Source: an uncultured Bacilli bacterium (GTDB taxonomy: Bacteria; Bacillota_I; Bacilli_A; RF39; UBA660). Taken from it: a stretch of DNA of 13,195 nt. The notes beneath the pieces were generated by a model that saw nothing but the letters and a program-made list of their open reading frames with translations, searched no databases and was not told where the DNA came from. A program made the translations under genes and the position numbers. Below are positions 1 to 6,546 of the stretch, piece after piece. The stretch is from positions 1 to 13,195 of the forward strand of contig CANQDB010000029.1 of assembly GCA_947591175.1 (NCBI GenBank), read 5' to 3'. The stretch's first letter is position 1, and each line of letters starts with the position of its first letter.

Positions 1-562
1 CATCAGAAAATCCATTTACAATTTGATTTGCCCAGCCAAATTGAGTTATTGCAAAAATAATTATTAAAAATGTAAAATATTGTTTTCTATTGATTCTTTG
101 GAGATATTTGTTTAAAAATAAATATGCTATAAGAATAACCATAAAATAGTATCCCACATACCAGGACATAGCATTAAATGAATTTATATCAATTAACTCT
201 AAAAATTTTTCTGTAATATGAGCTTTATAAATTAATGATGAAAAAAGAACTAATGTTACACAGGCAAAACCTAATTGCATCAATAATTTCTTCGATATTT
301 TAGTAATATCTATTTCTTTTATTGAATTAACCATGAAATATCCAGATATAAGTAAAAACAAGGCATTCCCAATAAATCCCCATGGCATTATACTATTTAA
401 AACAAATAATTTTTTATAAAAAATAGGATTATTGAATAAAGTCCCACTAGTAAGTTGCCCATTAATACAATGGCGAACAATGTGAAAAATTACAATCATA
501 AGCATGGCTATAATTCGTAATATTTCAATATTAGTTGATCTAATTTTTTTATCTTGTTCCAT
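1..562 (-). CDS. Membrane acyltransferase, family 3 (partial, C-terminal part beyond the left edge)
   Basis: This is the first 187 codons of an integral membrane O-acyltransferase of the acyltransferase-3 family (OafA/YrhL type), which transfers acetyl or other acyl groups to sugars at the cell surface. The start is ATG at 562, with a GGAG at 568-571 five bases upstream and an in-frame TAG a few codons further up. The N-terminus has the family pattern: N11-I-E-I-L-R16, then a hydrophobic helix ending in H27 (the Arg...His pair at the first membrane segment). A second helix carries the SGYF motif at residues 73-76, and W134-Y135 opens another membrane segment. At least four hydrophobic segments are visible before the window ends. 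Full members are usually about 330-380 residues, so roughly half is missing. It follows the glycosyltransferase operon by 87 bp on the same strand, which suggests that it acylates the glycan made here; that role is inferred. Confidence 0.88.
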   Translation of the reverse strand, partial: MEQDKKIRSTNIEILRIIAMLMIVIFHIVRHCINGQLTSGTLFNNPIFYKKLFVLNSIMPWGFIGNALFLLISGYFMVNSIKEIDITKISKKLLMQLGFACVTLVLFSSLIYKAHITEKFLELIDINSFNAMSWYVGYYFMVILIAYLFLNKYLQRINRKQYFTFLIIIFAITQFGWANQIVNGFSD

Positions 563-605
563 AAAAACTCCATTAATTCGTGTCTATTAATTTTTACTTT
601 TTTTA

Positions 606-632
606 ATTTTAACATAAGTAATTTAAAGACAA
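606..632 (-). promoter_or_regulatory. Possible weak promoter before the acyltransferase gene
   Basis: On the minus strand there is TTGTCT (627-632) followed after 15 bases by TAAAAT (606-611), with TG one base upstream of it, an extended -10 pattern. The spacer is short of the ideal 17. In such AT-rich DNA a chance match is likely, and no convincing terminator separates it from the gene ending at 650, so the acyltransferase may simply be transcribed by read-through. Confidence 0.3.
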
Positions 633-649
633 TAAAATCATCGTTTTGA

Positions 650-1516
650 CTACTTAAATAAATCTAGAAAAAAGTAATAAATGGTATAGAGCATAACGCT
701 TAAGAAAGAACTTACCTTAAGCAATATTTTTTCAAAAATATTAGCATTATTATAGTGTGTTTGAAAATAGTACTGGCTCTTTTTTAAAGCTTTATATTTT
801 TTAATTTTACTCATGTTTTTATTGATAGAAACCGAGTGATTATGTATTACTTGAACTTGGTTGGCAAGAACTATTTTCTTATCAAGTTGGGAAACTTGTT
901 TAGCTAAAATGTTCTCTTCGTAATATAAGAAGACGTTTTCATCGAGAAAACCTATTTCTTTTAAAACATCAGATTTGATTATAAAGAAACAGCCACTTAC
1001 CGCTTCGACCATCGTCTTATCCCCTTTATAATAATCATCTTTATAGTGAACGAAGTGTTTTCTTATTAGTCGATGGAAGTATGGAATATTAAGTCCTACT
1101 TCAACTATTGGCGAAGGAATCTTCCATCCCCTATTTTTAGCTTGGTTTTCTATAACTACAGGAGCAACTACAGCATAATCTTTCTTACTATTTAAAAGTT
1201 CTACTAACTCTGAAATATCTTTATCTTTATTAATAACGATATCAGCATTCGAAATAATTATATTAAGTTGCTTATATTTCTTTATAAGATAATGGCAACC
1301 AAAATTTATAGCGCTCGAGTAGCCTCTATTACTCTGAGTCTTTTTTACTTCTATTTTGGCACTTCCTAAAGCAAGAAGTTTTTTATACGAATCATCGCAG
1401 GAAGCATTATCAACTACAAGTATTTTGTCGATGGAAGGATAACCTTCTACGTTTTTTAAGAGATTACTTGTCGATTCAAAATCGTTGTAATTTATAATTA
1501 AGAGCACTGTTTTCAT
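650..1516 (-). CDS. Glycosyltransferase family 2, WbbL/rhamnosyltransferase-like
   Basis: This 288-residue enzyme is of the inverting GT2 class (GT-A fold), which transfers a sugar from a nucleotide donor to a growing lipid-linked glycan on the cytoplasmic face. Visible motifs are VVDNAS at 34-39 (nucleotide binding), the N-R-G-Y segment near 63-66, SNAD at 89-92 in the place of the metal-binding DxD, SGCFF at 174-178, YYEEN at 198-202 (the acidic motif holding the likely catalytic base), and HNH at 225-227. This layout is that of the WbbL/rhamnosyltransferase subgroup, but the donor sugar cannot be told. The C-terminus (about 262-286) is hydrophobic and may anchor the protein to the membrane. 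The ATG at 1516 has an AGGTGA six bases upstream that overlaps the stop of the gtrA-like gene. It is the last gene of the second transcription unit. Confidence 0.88.
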   Translation of the reverse strand: MKTVLLIINYNDFESTSNLLKNVEGYPSIDKILVVDNASCDDSYKKLLALGSAKIEVKKTQSNRGYSSAINFGCHYLIKKYKQLNIIISNADIVINKDKDISELVELLNSKKDYAVVAPVVIENQAKNRGWKIPSPIVEVGLNIPYFHRLIRKHFVHYKDDYYKGDKTMVEAVSGCFFIIKSDVLKEIGFLDENVFLYYEENILAKQVSQLDKKIVLANQVQVIHNHSVSINKNMSKIKKYKALKKSQYYFQTHYNNANIFEKILLKVSSFLSVMLYTIYYFFLDLFK

Positions 1517-1526
1517 AGTTTGTCAC

Positions 1527-1976
1527 CTACTCTAAAAAAATCTTTCTCGTAATAAAGTTGAACACCATAACGATGAAAGTAGCTAATATCTTAACAAGCA
1601 TATAATGCCAGTTTAATTGTTCTGTTCCTAGTGACATAATTAAATCATTTAATAGTAGACCTACAACACTTAAGACAATAAATAAGACAAATTGTTTTTG
1701 AACGGATTTTTCTTTATTGACATCGAAAACCCATTTGACACTTGCGAAATAATTAAAAAGAACAGATATGGTAAATGATAAAGTGTTGGCAAGCAATAAA
1801 GGAAAATGGCACAATTCTTTAAAGATAGTTAAGAAAACAAAGTCGATAAGAAAAGCCATTCCGCCAACAATACCGAAGCGAAAGACTTGAATAAGTAACT
1901 TTTCGGTTTTAGGGCTTACTTTGATATGCAAAAATTTCAATGTTTTGGAAACAATCGACTTACTATTTTTGCTCAT
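1527..1976 (-). CDS. GtrA-like small membrane protein
   Basis: This 149-residue protein matches the GtrA/PF04138 family in size and layout. A short basic cytoplasmic N-terminus is followed by four membrane segments at about 33-52, 58-80, 94-114 and 126-143, with family-like FNY at 74-76 and F-I-T-R-K near the end. GtrA-like proteins work with a polyprenyl-phosphate sugar synthase; they have been proposed to flip the lipid-linked sugar or, as with GacJ of group A Streptococcus, to bind and stimulate the synthase. Here the gene overlaps the 3' end of just such a synthase by 14 bp, so the two are very probably translationally coupled and work as a pair. A GAGG lies nine bases before ATG 1976, inside the upstream gene. 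The family call is firm; the exact mechanism is not settled for the family. Confidence 0.9.
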   Translation of the reverse strand: MSKNSKSIVSKTLKFLHIKVSPKTEKLLIQVFRFGIVGGMAFLIDFVFLTIFKELCHFPLLLANTLSFTISVLFNYFASVKWVFDVNKEKSVQKQFVLFIVLSVVGLLLNDLIMSLGTEQLNWHYMLVKILATFIVMVFNFITRKIFLE

Positions 1977-2913
1977 GATTAAGTTCCTCAGATGATTTTT
2001 TAGTATTAATCAATATAAGTTCAAATAGCTGGCGATGTTTTTTGACAATTACCTCGAGAATAATTCCACAACCAAAAGTTAGTATCGAAATCATTAGCAT
2101 AAAGCCTGCAAAGATCAGAGTTGGAAAACGTGGTACTAAGCCTGTTTTAAAGTATTCGATAAAAACAGGGATACCAAAACCTAAGGAAATTAATAAAAAG
2201 ATAAGACTAAAAATCGAGAAGAAAATCGTCGGTTTATACTCCTTAAAAAGACGAGCAATTGTTTTTAAAACCCGAAAGCCATCTTTATAAGTATTTAGTT
2301 TAGATACACTTCCTGCTGGGCGATCACGGTATTCGACAGGAATTTCTTTTAATAGAAAGTTTTTATCTAAGGCATGGATAGTCATCTCTGTTTCTATTTC
2401 GAAGCCTCTAGAAAGGACTGGGAAAGTTTTAACGAAGTCATAACTAAATGCCCTGTATCCAGTCATAATATCTCTTATATTGCTTTTAAATAGAAAATTG
2501 ATAAGTCCTCTTACAAGACGATTTCCAAAATTATGGAAGGGACGTTTGTTTTCAGTAAAGTAAGTAGATGACAAGCGATCTCCAATTACCATATCGGCTT
2601 TATGTTCTAAAACATAGTCACACATTTCTCTGGCATTTTCTTTGGGATAAGTGTCATCACCATCAATCATCAAGTAACAATCCGCATCTATTTCTCGGAA
2701 CATACTCCGAATAACATTACCTTTGCCTTGACGATATTCATAGCGAACGATAGCTCCCGCTTTTTTAGCAATTGCATCTGTTCCATCAGTCGAATTGTTA
2801 TCGTATACATAGATATCTGCTTCAGGCAGAACTTTTTTGTAATCTTTAATTACTTTTTCAATCGTTTTTGATTCGTTATAACAAGGAATCAATACAGCAA
2901 TCTTTTTCTTCAT
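1963..2913 (-). CDS. GT2 polyprenyl-phosphate sugar synthase (GtrB/DPM1-like)
   Basis: This enzyme of 316 residues resembles dolichol-phosphate mannose synthase and bacterial GtrB/GacI proteins. These move a sugar from UDP- or GDP-sugar onto polyprenyl phosphate, making a lipid-monophosphate donor used outside the membrane. The GT-A domain shows IPCYNE at 9-14, DNNSTDGT at 38-45, the metal-binding DGDD at 84-87, D148 with TGYRAFS at 151-157, and R197...GSVSKL at 201-206. Two C-terminal membrane helices follow at about 232-252 and 265-289, as in GtrB. The start is placed at ATG 2913 because the AAGGTG ribosome site lies six bases before it; the in-frame GTG at 2922 lies inside that site and is unlikely to be used. 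The overlapping gtrA-like gene downstream supports the call. The sugar carried is unknown. The gap to the upstream gene is 54 bp with no obvious promoter. Confidence 0.92.
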   Translation of the reverse strand: MKKKIAVLIPCYNESKTIEKVIKDYKKVLPEADIYVYDNNSTDGTDAIAKKAGAIVRYEYRQGKGNVIRSMFREIDADCYLMIDGDDTYPKENAREMCDYVLEHKADMVIGDRLSSTYFTENKRPFHNFGNRLVRGLINFLFKSNIRDIMTGYRAFSYDFVKTFPVLSRGFEIETEMTIHALDKNFLLKEIPVEYRDRPAGSVSKLNTYKDGFRVLKTIARLFKEYKPTIFFSIFSLIFLLISLGFGIPVFIEYFKTGLVPRFPTLIFAGFMLMISILTFGCGIILEVIVKKHRQLFELILINTKKSSEELNHEQK

Positions 2914-2917
2914 ACTT

Positions 2918-2925
2918 CTCACCTT
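2918..2925 (-). promoter_or_regulatory. Ribosome binding site deciding start 2913
   Basis: The minus strand reads AAGGTGAG here, with its AGGTG core six bases from ATG 2913. The alternative GTG start (2920-2922) is made of these same bases and has no ribosome site of its own at a usable distance. Confidence 0.8.
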
Positions 2926-2967
2926 TTCTACTATAAATAAAGTTTATTGTTAAAATATCGTTGACAC

Positions 2968-4755
2968 TTATGAAACGCTATCTTTTTTTATTGGACAAAA
3001 AGCCAGGTACACAACACATGACATCGTAGTAACTATCGACAAAGAATACCTCAAAAGAGCGACTGGTCCTAAGAATAGTGTAACTAATAGTCCATAAAAT
3101 AAACTTAAAGGAATTACTTTTCGATATTCTTTTTTATATAATATATAAAGACTTAACGTAAGTAACGTAAGAATATAAAAAGGCACGCTCATCAAGGTAG
3201 ATAATAATGGTATGCTTTGATAACTTGCATGTTCTCCTATATCATAATAAATGTCAAATAGCCATGGAATTTTACTATCAAATTTGATTTCATCATTCGT
3301 ATTGTGAAGATCGTCTCTTGTCCTTGTTTCTACGTAAGTCCGATAGGTACCTTGATCAGGTAACTTATCTCCAAGATACCAATATCCCATGGTGTTAGCC
3401 AAGAAAGCATCAATAAATATAATAGGATATCTCATACCTAGATGAGCATAAATACTAAGGTACTCACGAAGATGGTCATATACAAGATAACCTCTAAAAT
3501 AGAAAGATATTGAATCTGATTTATGAGATTCATAACGTGAATATGCATCGTCGACAACTAAATTGTCTAGCATATATCTTTCATAGTCTGTCAAGTATAC
3601 ATTAGCGCGATATAATCTACCGATTTGTTGAATTGGGACACTTAACATTGCTCCTGCAGCACTAGGACTACCTACATTTAATATCTTATCTACTTCGTGG
3701 AGATAAGCTTTGTAACTACCAATACAGACAAGACCTATAATCAATATTTGTTTCCAATATTTGCGAAGACCTAAAAGAGCGAAAACAAAGAAAGCGAGAA
3801 AAGAGTAATAGCCATTATGACGACATATAAATAAGATAAGGAATAAAATAATAGTTATTAAAATATTCTTTTTGTTTTTAAAAAAGGATTTGGAGTCAAT
3901 AACCATATCGATTAGAAAAGGTAGTAAGAAATTGGTTACTGCCGCATAGAAAACATCTTTAGTGGTGACTGTTGCCATAATACTAAAAGTAGGTAAAAAC
4001 ATAAACAATAGTAAGGTAAAGTATTTAAATAATGGGGGTACCTTTTTTTTGGTTAAATAACGAATTATAAAAGCAAACGAAAAAGCAAAAATAATCATTT
4101 GAAAGACACTATACAAGGCAACACCACTATTGTATGAACCAAATAAACTTTTTCCCGTTGTCACAAAAAATCCCACAATCAAAGTTTGAATTATTGGGTT
4201 ACCATTTGAAAATCCTCCAGTAACATATTCATTAAGTTGGACAGAAGAATCATAACTGAAAATTCCAGGATAAAAAGCTAAAAAAATGGGAAGCCAAGCT
4301 AGTAATATTAAAATTGTAGATTTTAGAAAAGTGTGTTTCTCAAATAGAAAACTATCAATCTTTTTAAACTTTATTTCTTTTAACTTTTGAAGCCAAGTAT
4401 CGATATTACATATAAAATACTTACCTAATGATATTAAAATAGGCAAAATACCTATAATACTTCCATATGTAGAAATTCTTTCTAGATAAGAGCAATCAAA
4501 TGCTGTTAAGTTATATCCTACTACTAAAGTGAAAGAAAAAAGTACAGCCCAAATTGTAACAAATACATTGCCACGTATCGTTAATTTTTCATTCCACAAA
4601 TACTTATCGATTATTTTATAAAATACAATGTAAATTAAAATAATTAGTATACTACTGATAAAATAAGTATTATTCATAGTCTCAGTAATTCCAAGAAAAA
4701 CCCAAAGCGATATAAAACTAAAGATTGCGCTCAATATTTTTTTAATATTTTTCAT
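2968..4755 (-). CDS. Polytopic membrane protein, DUF6020-like (GT-C-type)
   Basis: This 595-residue membrane protein has a dozen or so hydrophobic segments. It looks like the DUF6020 family, regarded as GT-C-like: proteins that would use lipid-phosphate sugars on the outer face. Signs are an early extracytoplasmic loop with P163-G-I-F-S-Y-D169 (an acidic residue after the first core helices, as in GT-C enzymes), an N-P-I-I-Q-T segment just after it, a TTKD motif with K266-D267, R312-H-N-G-Y, and a conserved-looking SVPIQQIGR stretch at 372-380. Family assignment rests on recalled motifs, not on a search, and no catalytic activity is proven for the family to my knowledge. The start is ATG 4755, with AGGAG seven bases upstream; an in-frame TTG at 4773 lies upstream of that site and is rejected. 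It is the first gene of the second transcription unit, ahead of the GtrB/GtrA pair that could supply its donor. Confidence 0.75.
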   Translation of the reverse strand: MKNIKKILSAIFSFISLWVFLGITETMNNTYFISSILIILIYIVFYKIIDKYLWNEKLTIRGNVFVTIWAVLFSFTLVVGYNLTAFDCSYLERISTYGSIIGILPILISLGKYFICNIDTWLQKLKEIKFKKIDSFLFEKHTFLKSTILILLAWLPIFLAFYPGIFSYDSSVQLNEYVTGGFSNGNPIIQTLIVGFFVTTGKSLFGSYNSGVALYSVFQMIIFAFSFAFIIRYLTKKKVPPLFKYFTLLLFMFLPTFSIMATVTTKDVFYAAVTNFLLPFLIDMVIDSKSFFKNKKNILITIILFLILFICRHNGYYSFLAFFVFALLGLRKYWKQILIIGLVCIGSYKAYLHEVDKILNVGSPSAAGAMLSVPIQQIGRLYRANVYLTDYERYMLDNLVVDDAYSRYESHKSDSISFYFRGYLVYDHLREYLSIYAHLGMRYPIIFIDAFLANTMGYWYLGDKLPDQGTYRTYVETRTRDDLHNTNDEIKFDSKIPWLFDIYYDIGEHASYQSIPLLSTLMSVPFYILTLLTLSLYILYKKEYRKVIPLSLFYGLLVTLFLGPVALLRYSLSIVTTMSCVVYLAFCPIKKDSVS

Positions 4756-4762
4756 AGTGTGA

Positions 4763-4767
4763 CTCCT
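4763..4767 (-). promoter_or_regulatory. Ribosome binding site deciding start 4755
   Basis: AGGAG on the minus strand lies seven bases before ATG 4755. It is downstream of the alternative TTG at 4773, which rules that codon out as a well-supported start. Confidence 0.85.
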
Positions 4768-4818
4768 TTTCAACTTCTAAAGATAGTTTTTACAAAAATT
4801 AATATCTCATACAAATTA

Positions 4819-4847
4819 ATTATAACAAACCTTATATTTCAGTACAA
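4819..4847 (-). promoter_or_regulatory. Extended -10 promoter for transcription unit 2
   Basis: On the minus strand TTGTAC (4842-4847) is followed after exactly 17 bases by a perfect TATAAT (4819-4824), preceded by TG and one base (extended -10). This is a sigma-A-type promoter. The start of transcription would be near 4812, giving a leader of about 57 nt before ATG 4755. It sits directly behind the stem-loop of the upstream gene, with one base between the T tract and the -35 box. Confidence 0.78.
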
Positions 4848-4848
4848 G

Positions 4849-4881
4849 AAAAAATGCCCTATAAAAAGGGTATCATTTTTT
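4849..4881 (-). terminator. Probable intrinsic terminator of transcription unit 1
   Basis: On the minus strand AAAAAATG (4874-4881) can pair with CATTTTTT (4849-4856), continued by CCC (4868-4870) with GGG (4857-4859) across a three-base bulge, closing an eight-base loop. The RNA would end in a run of six U. The stem begins at the stop codon of the gene ending at 4873. The GC part is only three to four pairs, so it may be leaky. The complementary strand has the same A/T arms, but there is no gene on that strand to terminate. Confidence 0.62.
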
Positions 4882-6546
4882 CCTTTTTAAATTGGTTTCA
4901 ATTTTTTCTTTCGATTTCCATACGACAAAACCAATTAATGTAAGTATACTTATCATATACGAAACATTAGTTAAGCGGGTTCCTTGATAAGATAAAATTA
5001 TTTCATCATTCTCTTTATCTTTTAGGAAAATACGACACCAGGTATTGTAACCATAATCGATTGGGTAGAATTCGTTTGTTTCCTTGGAAACCGCTTTGTA
5101 ACCACGATAATAAATTAGGGGTACATCAATATAAGTCCCAGATTCAATATTGTTTTTGTAATTAATGTAATATTTACCATTTTCTTCATACGATGAAATC
5201 AAAATTGTACTTGAATTAGTTCTTACTTTTCGTTCATCTAAATCAATTAAAGACCAATCTGTTGTGACAGGCAAATATTCTCCAGCTGCAACACTAAAAC
5301 CATCGTAAGTTGTTAGAATTTCTGTTTCGCCTTGCCAATATGTTCTTAAAGACTTATCGCACAGAAGTTGAAAACAGAGACAACTGCCTATAGTGCAACC
5401 AATTAATAATAATGTTTTCAAATTGCTATAATTCGAATTTTGCTTTAAGTAATATTTCCAAGTGATTGCCCCACCAATAGAAAGAAAGAATGAAGAAAAT
5501 AAAAACAAACGCCAAGGAAATTGAACAGATCCTAAAATTGGCGACAATTCTTTCCAAGGTAAAATATCTGTACTAGCTAAAAGAGTTATTACTCCACCAA
5601 ATAGCATTAAATCTGCAAATTTTAATAATGGTTCTCTAGTACTTTCTCGTTTTATTTTAAATCTCAATAAGAATAGAAATACTAGTATTAAACCAATTCC
5701 ACTTGGTAAAAAACGGGTCGTATAATTTGGTAGTCCAACAAATAACTTTAGAAATGGATAACCTCCTGATATTATATTTTCATTAGTATTGATAATTAAA
5801 TCCGCGCTGGTGTATTGTTGAAGCATTGGTATTATAAAAAATGCACCTAGAGAAAGACCAAAAATGCCCGATAAGATTAATTTGAAAAAGCGTTGTTTAT
5901 CATCTATAAATCTCTTGATACACAAGATAAGCATTTCTACTATGATCATAGCCATTAGTATGGTCGACAGTAAATGACAATTGGCAAGACCAACAAAACC
6001 GAAGGAGAAAATATACCATTTTTTACTATCGCCAAAAACAATTTCATAAAATCCCCAAACTATTAACGGAACGAAAATGAAAGCGAGCATTTCCCCTACT
6101 GCGGCTCTCAATATTACATCAGTTAAGCGATAACTACAAAGGGTATATAAAACTGAAGCAATAAATGCTATCTTGTTATCCTTAGTAATTGCTTTAGTAG
6201 CACAAAACATTGAAACTGTAGTAGCAATTGTACATAAAATTACAAATAATTTGTATACGGAAATGATATCCCAACCGAGCATTTTAAAAAAAGCCGGAAT
6301 GTATAAAAACAGATTAGAATAGAATATACCATTAGCATAACCAAAGCCGCCAAATCCAGGGTAATGGATGAGAGCTCGAATATCACCATTCGATAATCCA
6401 TTGCTGATACCAATAATTCTCGATAGATGATATTCTAAATCATGACCTCTAAATACCCCATTAATCAATAGGAAAATACACGAAACAAGTCCAATAACAA
6501 TCGCTATGATCAAGGCTTTATTCGTATTTTTGTTTATTTTTTTCAT
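4873..6546 (-). CDS. Polytopic membrane protein, PTPS-related/YfhO-like (GT-C-type)
   Basis: This 557-residue membrane protein resembles the group annotated '6-pyruvoyl-tetrahydropterin synthase-related' or YfhO-like, which is thought to be GT-C-like despite the name. After a first helix (about 12-33) comes G34-H-D36...H40...R43, then GYANGIFY at 69-76; such an HD/H/R loop followed by a GxGY...FY segment is typical of the group. About ten more hydrophobic segments follow, then a C-terminal extracytoplasmic part containing Y-Y-R-G-Y, one last helix, and a lysine-rich cytoplasmic tail. The start is placed at ATG 6546, which overlaps the upstream stop as ATGA and has AGGTGA four bases before it; the earlier ATG at 6564 lacks a better site. 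YfhO in Bacillus is linked to glycosylation of lipoteichoic acid, so outer-face sugar transfer is the best guess. It is the last gene of unit 1. Confidence 0.75.
   Translation of the reverse strand: MKKINKNTNKALIIAIVIGLVSCIFLLINGVFRGHDLEYHLSRIIGISNGLSNGDIRALIHYPGFGGFGYANGIFYSNLFLYIPAFFKMLGWDIISVYKLFVILCTIATTVSMFCATKAITKDNKIAFIASVLYTLCSYRLTDVILRAAVGEMLAFIFVPLIVWGFYEIVFGDSKKWYIFSFGFVGLANCHLLSTILMAMIIVEMLILCIKRFIDDKQRFFKLILSGIFGLSLGAFFIIPMLQQYTSADLIINTNENIISGGYPFLKLFVGLPNYTTRFLPSGIGLILVFLFLLRFKIKRESTREPLLKFADLMLFGGVITLLASTDILPWKELSPILGSVQFPWRLFLFSSFFLSIGGAITWKYYLKQNSNYSNLKTLLLIGCTIGSCLCFQLLCDKSLRTYWQGETEILTTYDGFSVAAGEYLPVTTDWSLIDLDERKVRTNSSTILISSYEENGKYYINYKNNIESGTYIDVPLIYYRGYKAVSKETNEFYPIDYGYNTWCRIFLKDKENDEIILSYQGTRLTNVSYMISILTLIGFVVWKSKEKIETNLKRKK

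Noticed and set aside
2042..2290. Plus-strand open frame of 82 codons
   Set aside because: It lies entirely antisense within the C-terminal half of the GtrB-like gene, is very rich in Lys and Ile, has no recognisable motif, and is best explained as a shadow frame.
2914..2967. Possible promoter in the 54-bp gap before the GtrB-like gene
   Set aside because: TATAGT-like bases are present, but no -35 box at 16-18 bases; the gap is better read as intra-operon.
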